A DNA stretch of 64,000 nt from Deltaproteobacteria bacterium (lineage in GTDB: Bacteria > Myxococcota_A > UBA796 > SXON01), in assembly GCA_947490345.1 (NCBI GenBank), contig CANLGL010000006.1, positions 62,001 through 126,000 on the forward strand, in the 5' to 3' direction. The position numbers and the translations under genes are program-made. The notes beneath the pieces are model-generated. The model saw nothing but the letters and a program-made list of their open reading frames with translations. It was not told the origin of the DNA and searched no databases. Below are positions 59,052-64,000 of the stretch, piece after piece. Position 1 is the stretch's first letter. Each line of letters opens with the position of its first letter.

Positions 59052-59065
59052 CACGGAGTCCCGTG
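59052..59065. promoter_or_regulatory. 5-4-5 hairpin before intI
   Basis: CACGG AGTC CCGTG lies 15 bases upstream of the integrase ATG. It could affect translation. No LexA box was found in the 105-base gap. Confidence 0.3.
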
Positions 59066-59079
59066 CCTATCGGTTCGCG

Positions 59080-60096
59080 ATGCCCGACAACGCGCCCCGG
59101 CTCGGCGACAAGGCCCGCGCGGTCATGCGTCTCCGCCACCTCAGTCCCCGCACGGAGGAAGCGTACCTGCGTTGGATGGTGCGCTTCTATGACTTCCACG
59201 GCCAATGTTCGCCCTCGGGACTCGGCGGCCAGGAGGTCACCGCATTCTTGAGTCACCTTGCCACGGCGGGCCACGTGTCAGCGTCAACACAGAACCAGGC
59301 GCTCGCGGCGCTGTTGTTTCTCTACCGTGAGGTGCTCGACATCCGGCTCCCGTGGCTCGACGAGATGGTCCGCGCCCAACGGCCGCTCCGTTTGCCAGTG
59401 GTCTTGTCGCGCTCCGAGGTCCGCGGAGTGCTCGCGCAAATGGAGGGCGTGCCCAAGCTCATGGTCAGCCTGCTGTACGGCTCGGGCCTACGCTTGACGG
59501 AGGCGTGCCGGCTCCGCGTCAAGGACATCGATTTCGAACGCCGGCAGTTGCTCATTCGCGACGGCAAGGGTGGGAAGGACCGGCAGGCGCTCTTGCCGGT
59601 GAGCCTGCGCGATCCGCTCGAAGAGCAGCTCCTCGCCGTTCAGCGCCAACACCAAGCCGACTTGGCTGTGGGAGGAGGGTGGGTGGAGTTGCCCGACGCC
59701 CTCGCGCGAAAATACCCGGACGACGCGTGCTCCTGGCCGTGGCAATGGGTGTTTCCCGCCACGAGGACCTACCGCCACACCGAAACCAACCAACGCAGGC
59801 GGCACCACCTCCACCAGACGGTACTCCAAGAGGCCGTCGCCACCGCTGTTCGTGGCGCCGGCCTCACCAAGCGAGCGTCTCCCCACACGTTCCGTCACTC
59901 GTTCGCCACCCACCTCCTCGAGGACGGCTACGACATCCGCACCCTCCAGGAGCTCCTCGGGCACTCGGACCTGTCGACCACCATGATCTACACCCACGTC
60001 CTCGACCGAGGCCCCGCCGGCGTGCTCAGTCCCATGGATCGGCTGTTCGTGAGGGAGCCAGCCGCCCCGAATTACGCAGGTCTGCCTATCGCGTAG
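59080..60096 (+). CDS. intI: Integron integrase
   Basis: The 338-residue tyrosine recombinase has catalytic Arg138 (GSGLRLTEA), Lys166 (GKGGKDR), His269-Arg272 (SPHTFRHSFATHLL), His295 (LLGHSDLSTT) and Tyr304 (MIYTHVL). The integron-specific extra block lies between Lys and His: HQADLAVGGGWVELPDAL, RKYPDDACSWPWQWVFPATR, then RRHHLHQTVLQ. This block binds extrahelical bases of attC in IntI enzymes and is absent from XerC/XerD. The N-terminus RLRHLSPRTEEAYLRWM is also IntI-like. It is co-oriented with the downstream cassettes, unlike class 1 integrons. No strong Shine-Dalgarno is seen. Confidence 0.93.
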   Translation: MPDNAPRLGDKARAVMRLRHLSPRTEEAYLRWMVRFYDFHGQCSPSGLGGQEVTAFLSHLATAGHVSASTQNQALAALLFLYREVLDIRLPWLDEMVRAQRPLRLPVVLSRSEVRGVLAQMEGVPKLMVSLLYGSGLRLTEACRLRVKDIDFERRQLLIRDGKGGKDRQALLPVSLRDPLEEQLLAVQRQHQADLAVGGGWVELPDALARKYPDDACSWPWQWVFPATRTYRHTETNQRRRHHLHQTVLQEAVATAVRGAGLTKRASPHTFRHSFATHLLEDGYDIRTLQELLGHSDLSTTMIYTHVLDRGPAGVLSPMDRLFVREPAAPNYAGLPIA

Positions 60097-60129
60097 GAAT
60101 GGCGTCCAGGCTCGGTCCCGGCCGCCTTG

Positions 60130-60152
60130 CCCCGGGCGCACCCCGCCCGGGG
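60130..60152 (+). terminator. Hairpin after intI
   Basis: Perfect 9-bp stem CCCCGGGCG / CGCCCGGGG with a CACCC loop, 34 bases after the intI stop. A U-tract is missing; the run of G that follows is not typical of intrinsic terminators. Confidence 0.4.
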
Positions 60153-60224
60153 GGGGGAGAGAGATGGCTGGTTCAGGGCGGATAGCGCCGGCGGGGGGGA
60201 GATCTGCAGGGGTGGGGAATTTGC

Positions 60225-60231
60225 GTTAGGC
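60225..60231 (+). other. Putative attI recombination core
   Basis: GTTAGGC fits the GTTRRRY core cut by IntI between G and T. It is the first such site after intI, about 130 bases from its stop, and is followed by the same TGAAGAGGTGG motif that follows the attC core at 61940. An imperfect partner GCCTATCGC lies at 60084-60092. No attC-like arms are evident, so attI is the better reading. Confidence 0.55.
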
Positions 60232-60464
60232 CAGGAGGGGGCTGATGAAGAGGTGGCGGCACGACCACCGGTGCCAGATGGTCGGAGCAGAACGCGAGCG
60301 CCGTGCGGTTGGGCAACCTCGGGCGAGCAACGCAAGCGCGGAGGTGGCCAGCGCCGGAGAGCCGGGTGTGGGCGTCGCGCAGCGTTCGTGGCGCGCGTTG
60401 CGCGACGCACTCCGCGTCGTCTGTCGTCGGCGACCGAGCATCGGGAACGGGATATGCCGCCGCG

Positions 60465-61496
60465 ATGCGGTGGGTAGATTCCGATTTCGCCATCGAGCTG
60501 CCGGACGGGTTCGTTGTTCGACGCGAGCGTGACCCATTCTCGGCGTTCTCCGACTCGTGGCAGTGCGAGGTGACCGTCGGCTCGTGGAAGGCAGCTCACG
60601 ACGCCGATCCCGTATCCGCGGCCAAGAATCTGTGTGACGGGGTTCACCGCGCTGCCCTGGGGGCAATGCCGGCGCACGTGTTCGTGCGCTCCGATGTCGT
60701 CCGCGGTTCTGGCCGATTCGTCGCGGGGCTAACGGGCGTCGGCGTCGAGCCGGCGTTCATGGCGTGTCGGGCGATCGTCCGCGACGCACCCCTTGGCGAC
60801 GCACTCCCAGGCGTCACGGTGAGCTTCTACAAGTACGCTGACGCGGGCGGGCCTGACGATCTCGCGGGGTTTTTGGACTTCTGTGAGCGAGTCGTCGCGT
60901 CAGTAGTAGTGGTTCCCGACGCCGCGGCGGTGGAGCGAGCCCTCGGCCAAGGCGGCAAACTCGACCCGTCGCGCTTGTACCCGTTCCTGCTCACCGCGGC
61001 GCGGCTGGAAGCCGACTCGGTCGCCGAGCCGGGGGGCCACGGCCTCTTTTTGGGTTTCGCAGAGGATCACGACGGGGCCGCGCGGATTCTCCACGCCGAC
61101 GCGCCGCTCCTCCGTCGACTGGAGGGGAGCCCGCTGGCGGTCGCAACCCTGAACCTCGCGCGAGCCGTGGCCGATGGCAAGGTGACCATCGGCCTCGGAA
61201 CAGCGCCGACGGGGCAGCGGTGGATGGTCTTCGGGCCGCAATGGCTCGCGGCCAGCTGCCTGTTCCTGCCCGACCTGCGAAACTTTGCCGCGGCGCACCT
61301 GGGAACCAACGACCTCTGCGCCTGCGTGCCCCACCGGGACGTGCTCGTTGTGTTCCCGACGGGCGACGAGTCGACGCGCGCGCAGCTCGCCGAGCACTTC
61401 GAGCCGTGGTTGCGTGAGGGGCGAAAGCCGCTATCAACTGGCATATTCCTGTTGTCCGACCACGGATTCGAACCGTTGGGTGAGTCGCTCGGGTAG
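60465..61496 (+). CDS. Cassette 1 protein, unknown
   Basis: The 343-residue protein (ATG at 60465) reads WVDSDFAIELPDGFVVRRERD and is of mixed alpha/beta composition without signal peptide or membrane segments. No family was recognised. Later parts read GPQWLAASCLFLPDLRNFAAAHLG and FLLSDHGFEPLGESLG. It is the only intact gene in the first cassette, which runs from 60226 to 61940 and so is unusually long (about 1.7 kb). About 230 bases before the start and 380 after the stop hold no gene. Confidence 0.7.
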   Translation: MRWVDSDFAIELPDGFVVRRERDPFSAFSDSWQCEVTVGSWKAAHDADPVSAAKNLCDGVHRAALGAMPAHVFVRSDVVRGSGRFVAGLTGVGVEPAFMACRAIVRDAPLGDALPGVTVSFYKYADAGGPDDLAGFLDFCERVVASVVVVPDAAAVERALGQGGKLDPSRLYPFLLTAARLEADSVAEPGGHGLFLGFAEDHDGAARILHADAPLLRRLEGSPLAVATLNLARAVADGKVTIGLGTAPTGQRWMVFGPQWLAASCLFLPDLRNFAAAHLGTNDLCACVPHRDVLVVFPTGDESTRAQLAEHFEPWLREGRKPLSTGIFLLSDHGFEPLGESLG

Positions 61497-61704
61497 GCCC
61501 GGTCGGGGCGCCCGGCGACACGGCACGCCGGAGGGACCGGTCGAAAGGAAACCTGAACGCGGCTGCTCCGGGCGCCCCGGAGGCCCGTAGCCACCCACGG
61601 CTCCGCCACGGGTGCTGGCTCCGAACTCCAACGTTTGCCCAGTCGCTGAGCCCGCCGTTCCGACTCTCGGCGTCGCTCCGCCATCTGTTGCCGCCGCGCG
61701 ACCC

Positions 61705-61756
61705 TCATCGCAGAACGCTTCGGCGATCCTCGGTGCCGGTCGCGCCGGGCTCCACC
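61705..61756. repeat. Cassette-end repeat, copy A
   Basis: 47 of 53 aligned positions match 62757-62809 in the same orientation (shared TCATCGCAGAA, CGGCGATCC and GCGCCGGGCTCCACC). The copies sit near the 3' ends of consecutive cassettes. Confidence 0.65.
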
Positions 61757-61876
61757 GGCCGCGGCTCCCCCACCGTCGGCCTCCCGGCGCCCGAGTCGCA
61801 CGTCGAGCGGGTGGTGGTAAGGCCAGCATCGCGGCGAATACGAGGTTGCTTCAGTGCCCGTCGCCACCAGCAGTGA

Positions 61877-61946
61877 GCCTAACAACGAATTGCTGCCGAC
61901 CAAGCCGGCGAAGCGCCGTCTTGGCGGCAGAATTCGAGCGTTAGGC
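61877..61946 (+). other. attC recombination site (70 bp)
   Basis: R'' core GCCTAAC (61877-61883) and R' core GTTAGGC (61940-61946) bound an imperfect palindrome. Inner arms CGAATT, CTGCCG and CCAAG pair with their complements on the right. Unpaired bases G after CGAATT and A after CTGCCG are present only on the left arm, the pattern of the extrahelical bases that orient IntI. Spacers AA and GCT next to the cores are unpaired. All features of a folded attC are present. Confidence 0.9.
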
Positions 61947-61989
61947 GAGGAAGGGGGGCGCGTTGAAGAGGTGGTCGTCGCCAACGTGG

Positions 61990-62019
61990 GTGACGGGGGG
62001 CGATCCCATCGGGTATACT
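61990..62019 (+). promoter_or_regulatory. Promoter inside cassette 2
   Basis: GTGACG (61990-61995) and TATACT (62014-62019) are 18 bases apart, with 6 bases to the DUF433 ATG. The antitoxin would be transcribed with almost no leader, independent of an upstream cassette promoter. Confidence 0.5.
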
Positions 62020-62025
62020 GAGCGA

Positions 62026-62262
62026 ATGAACGCTGACCCCCGTCAACGCATCACCCAAGATCCTGCGATGATGGGCGGTCGACCGTGCATCCGCGGCATG
62101 CGGGTGACGGTGGGCACCATCGTGGGCTTGCTCGCCTCGGGGCACTCGCTCGAGCGCGTCCTGGCGCTTTATCCCTACCTCGATCGCGACGATGTTCTAG
62201 CGGCCCTGTCCTACGCGGCTTGGAGGGTCGAGGAGGTTGAGGTGCCGCTGAAGGCGTCGTGA
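62026..62262 (+). CDS. DUF433 antitoxin (cassette 2)
   Basis: The 78-residue protein (ATG at 62026) reads RITQDPAMMGGRPCIRGMRVTVGTIVGLLASG, then YPYLDRDDVLAALSYAAWR, diagnostic of DUF433 winged-helix antitoxins. It would neutralise and autoregulate a DUF5615 PIN-like toxin. Its stop overlaps a GTG that starts the toxin frame (GTGA). A TATACT -10 lies immediately before the ATG. Upstream codons in frame are not needed. Confidence 0.88.
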   Translation: MNADPRQRITQDPAMMGGRPCIRGMRVTVGTIVGLLASGHSLERVLALYPYLDRDDVLAALSYAAWRVEEVEVPLKAS

Positions 62263-62643
62263 AGCTCCTGGTCGATATGAACCTCACGCCCGAGTGGGTC
62301 CGTTCCTCCTCGCTGCTGGGGTCGAGGCCGTTCACTGGTCGAGCGTCGGCGATGTCCGGGCGACGGACGAGGAGTTGATGCGGTGGGCAGCAGCGGAAAG
62401 CCGCGTCGTTTTCACGAACGACTTAGATTTTGGGGCCCTTCTCGCCATGTCGGGCGTCGCAGGCCCAAGCGTGATCCAGGTACGCGCCCTGGACTTGGTC
62501 CCCGAGGCGATCGGTGCGGAGGTGCTGGCCGTGCTGCGGGCACAGGCCGACGCGCTCACCAGCGGCGCCCTTGTCACGCTGGACGAAACCAAACCCGTGT
62601 ACGCGTGCTCCCGATCCGTCGAGCCTCTCCCCAGCCGGAGTGA
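62259..62643 (+). pseudogene. DUF5615 PIN-like toxin, double frameshift
   Basis: The frame opens at GTG 62259 with KLLVDMNLTPEWV, the DUF5615 N-terminus. After about 13 codons one base is missing near 62300; the next frame continues FLLAAGVEAVHWSSVGD, DEELMRWAAAESRVVFTNDLDFGALLA. A second base is missing near 62590 (in CCAAACCC), and the family ending TRVRVLPI continues in a third frame to 62643. The catalytic acidic residues (D of LLVDMN, TNDLDFG) survive. Two single-base losses inactivate it if real; they could also be base-calling errors. Confidence 0.8.
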
Positions 62644-62756
62644 TCAACCCCGAGTCACCCCACTCTCGTCGTAAGGCTGTCGAGGCGCGGCACGGATGGG
62701 CGGCGGGCAATCGAAGGGCTCGCTTCGTTCAGCATTCGGCGGGCGCCGCACCACGT

Positions 62757-62809
62757 TCATCGCAGAATCGCTCCGGCGATCCATGGTGCCGTTGGCGCCG
62801 GGCTCCACC
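62757..62809. repeat. Cassette-end repeat, copy B
   Basis: Counterpart of 61705-61756, located 22 bases before the degenerate core at 62831. Confidence 0.65.
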
Positions 62810-62830
62810 CGCAGTGGCCTCCCGTCGCGC

Positions 62831-62837
62831 GTTCGGC
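62831..62837 (+). other. Degenerate cassette core site
   Basis: GTTCGGC differs from the GTTRRRY core by one base. TGAAGAGGTGG follows 21 bases later, the same distance as at 60225. No pairing left core was found, so the attC of cassette 2 is probably decayed. Confidence 0.35.
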
Positions 62838-62893
62838 GCGGACGGGGTTGTTGAAGAGGTGGCGATGCGAGGCGTGGTTGCCGGTCGTCTTCT

Positions 62894-62911
62894 TGTACGC
62901 AATTCTGTACG
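62894..62911. promoter_or_regulatory. YefM/Phd-type operator candidate
   Basis: TGTACG occurs twice, at 62894-62899 and 62906-62911, exactly 12 bp apart, directly before the antitoxin ATG at 62913. The YefM-YoeB operator uses TGTACA half-sites with the same 12-bp spacing. Confidence 0.5.
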
Positions 62912-62912
62912 C

Positions 62913-63200
62913 ATGTCCATCCCCGCGCTCAACCTCCACGACGACATCCAGCCCGTTTCGGACTTCCGCGCCAACACCGCGGCGACGCTCCGGAGGCTCC
63001 GGGAGAGCGGACGCCCGCTGGTGCTCACCCAGAACGGACGCAGCGCCGCGGTGCTGCTCGACGTGGGGACCTACCAGGCGTTGCTGGATGAGAACGATCT
63101 CCTGCGCGACCTCCAGGCAGGACTTCTCGATGCTCGCGAGGGCCGCGTCACCACGCACGCCGACGCCCGAGCCGAGTTGCTGGGCCGCTATCGCGCATGA
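62913..63200 (+). CDS. Phd/YefM antitoxin (cassette 3)
   Basis: The 95-residue antitoxin (ATG at 62913) has the Phd/YefM core: PVSDFRANTAATLRRLRESGRPLVLTQNGRSAAVLLDVGTYQALLDE, with a charged C-terminal tail (LDAREGRVTTHADARAELLGRY). It should bind the paired TGTACG sites over its own start. Its stop overlaps the toxin start by ATGA. It seems intact whereas its toxin is not. Confidence 0.88.
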   Translation: MSIPALNLHDDIQPVSDFRANTAATLRRLRESGRPLVLTQNGRSAAVLLDVGTYQALLDENDLLRDLQAGLLDAREGRVTTHADARAELLGRYRA

Positions 63201-63464
63201 GCGTCGAGTTGGGGTAGTCGGAGCGCGCGATGCTCCGGATGACGGAGATCGGTGACTTCATCGCGGACCGCAGCCCGGCCGCCGCCGCGCGCGTCATCGC
63301 CTCCCTGTTCGACCGTGTCGCGGTTCTCGCCGATCACCCGCAGCTGGGCATCGTGTTTCTACCTACACGACGAGGCGGCGGCCCGCGTCGTGATTCTGAC
63401 AGTCCGCCACGCACCCCAGGCGCCGCTGTCGTTGGAGCAAGTGTTCGATGAGGAGGAACCCTGA
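63197..63464 (+). pseudogene. ParE/RelE toxin remnant
   Basis: The frame begins MSVELG and meets TAG at 63215, where relatives have Trp (VVWS-type). It continues SERAMLRMTEIGDFIADRSPAAAARVIASLFDRVAVLADHPQLG, a ParE helical hairpin. It then jumps frame to YLHDEAAARVVILTVRHAPQ, the final ParE strands. About 20 residues between (usually the conserved Arg-Glu strand) are deleted. With a nonsense codon, a deletion and a frameshift this is a decayed toxin, not a single sequencing error. Confidence 0.8.
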
Positions 63465-63875
63465 CTCCGCGGGCGGGCCGTGCGGCGCGGTCCGTGGTTG
63501 CCGACAATGTCGCCGGTGGAGAACTCGACGAAGAGGAGCTGGTGGCGCTCTCCGTCGCACTTGTGCGTCAGACCCGACGGGAACGCTCCGGCCGTTGAAC
63601 GTCATCCTCGACACGAACCCACGCGCCTCCTGCTGGGCGCGGACCGGGAAGGCACATCGCCGTCCTCTCTCCGGCGCTTGAAGCGGCCGCAGGTCATCCG
63701 CTGGCACGGCCTCCAGACGCCGCTTCCCGACCGCCTCGCAACCGAGATGTTGAGGTTCGTCCTGGCCATCGATCCGCCCGCCGCCGCAGAGCGCTGCCCC
63801 GCCGCCACCCCATCGCTCCCTTTCCGTCGCACACTTTTTCCTGACGGCGGCCGAGCAGTGGGGTAGACCGAGTCC
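63465..63875. other. Gene-poor stretch after the cassettes
   Basis: No confident gene. A 34-codon frame (63494-63598) ending DEEELVALSVALVRQTRRERSGR overlaps by TTGA a frame beginning LNVILDTN at 63595, which looks like a PIN-domain start but diverges after eight codons. This could be a VapBC ghost. Confidence 0.3.
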
Positions 63876-64000
63876 ATGCTGCTCCTCGCGCTCGCCGGCT
63901 GCCAAGAGGCCACCTTGAAATCGGCGAACGACGCGCCGAGCGTCACGATCGTCCATCCGGCGGACGGCAGCGCTTTCGATCCGGCCTCGGCCCTGCTCCT
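63876..64000 (+). CDS. Lipoprotein, 3' end beyond window
   Basis: The ATG at 63876 opens MLLLALAGC with a short uncharged lipobox, followed by QEATLKSANDAPSVTIVHPADGSAF. The last part resembles the first strand of an Ig-like (Big/PKD-type) domain. The gene runs off the window after 41 codons, so domain content is unknown. It is outside the recognisable cassette array. Confidence 0.6.
   Translation, partial: MLLLALAGCQEATLKSANDAPSVTIVHPADGSAFDPASALL

Noticed and set aside
59080..60096. XerC/XerD or phage integrase
   Set aside because: The block from about residue 188 to 228 with KYP...W.WQWVFPA and RRHH is specific to integron integrases, and an attC lies downstream.
60130..60152. Bona fide intrinsic terminator after intI
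   Set aside because: The hairpin is strong, but there is no U-tract, so it is listed only as terminator-like.
63480..63866. Protein-coding gene in the 3' part of the gene-poor stretch
   Set aside because: The open frame has Arg/Pro-rich text without domains and competes with equally open frames on both strands.

Overview
The window is about 70% GC, densely packed and single-chromosome in character. It reads like an uncultured member of the Myxococcota / former Deltaproteobacteria. The evidence is a large set of secreted lipoproteins with Asp-Thr-Gly 'stalk' linkers, a Ser/Thr kinase fused to WD40 repeats, FHA- and cyclic-nucleotide-domain fusions, an S46 dipeptidyl peptidase, CotH-domain lipoproteins, and several outer-membrane-barrel-like proteins. 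No rRNA, tRNA, insertion sequence transposase, prophage or CRISPR array was recognised. This lineage assignment is an inference from gene content.

Layout. 1-9 kb: outer-membrane and envelope genes, an FHA-ABC2 transporter, a two-gene secreted/lipoprotein operon, an arylsulfotransferase-like lipoprotein coupled to a cyclic-nucleotide-domain methyltransferase, a C_GCAxxG_C_C protein, an OmpA-domain lipoprotein, and a repeat-rich element at 8.34-8.71 kb. 9.4-11.9 kb: feoA-feoB iron uptake with a palindromic operator candidate, divergent from an RlmD/TrmA-type RNA methyltransferase. 13.4-17.3 kb: BNR-type lipoprotein, PEGA-like membrane protein, and an SdrD-B-like surface protein. 17.4-19.4 kb: Fic remnant, ctaB and ctaA (heme O and heme A synthesis). 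19.5-28.6 kb: beta-propeller amidohydrolase, a frameshifted AAA ATPase, stalk lipoprotein, MATE exporter, malic enzyme. 28.6-30.8 kb: a Uma2 gene placed between two copies of a 93-bp sequence, a DUF1003 membrane protein, and a gene ghost. 30.7-35.1 kb: LysM lipoprotein, mazEF, 2Fe-2S ferredoxin, S46 peptidase. 35.3-53.3 kb: secreted proteins, two CotH proteins, an interrupted kinase-WD40 gene, a three-gene outer-membrane operon, a GT-C-like membrane protein, a TetR regulator and a hydrolase. 53.4-59.0 kb: parC/parE-type topoisomerase genes and prs.

The most notable system is at 59.0-63.5 kb. A tyrosine recombinase carries the extra internal domain diagnostic of integron integrases (IntI). Downstream, in the same orientation, is a cassette array: a putative attI core, a long unknown cassette, a 70-bp attC with extrahelical bases, a DUF433/DUF5615 toxin-antitoxin cassette, a degenerate core site, and a Phd/ParE cassette. 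This is a chromosomal integron of inverted architecture (intI and cassettes co-oriented). Both toxin genes are broken while both antitoxins are intact.

Non-coding structure is unusually rich. There are two nested inverted-repeat elements with the same a-b...b'-a' plan (8.43-8.62 and 57.7-57.9 kb), one of them inside 15-bp direct repeats. There is a triplicated 48-bp palindromic element (45.14-45.37 kb) and a 50-bp dispersed repeat (28.6 and 41.6 kb). Several genes contain frameshifts or in-frame stops (AAA ATPase, kinase, both cassette toxins); real decay and base-calling/assembly indels cannot be separated from this sequence alone.
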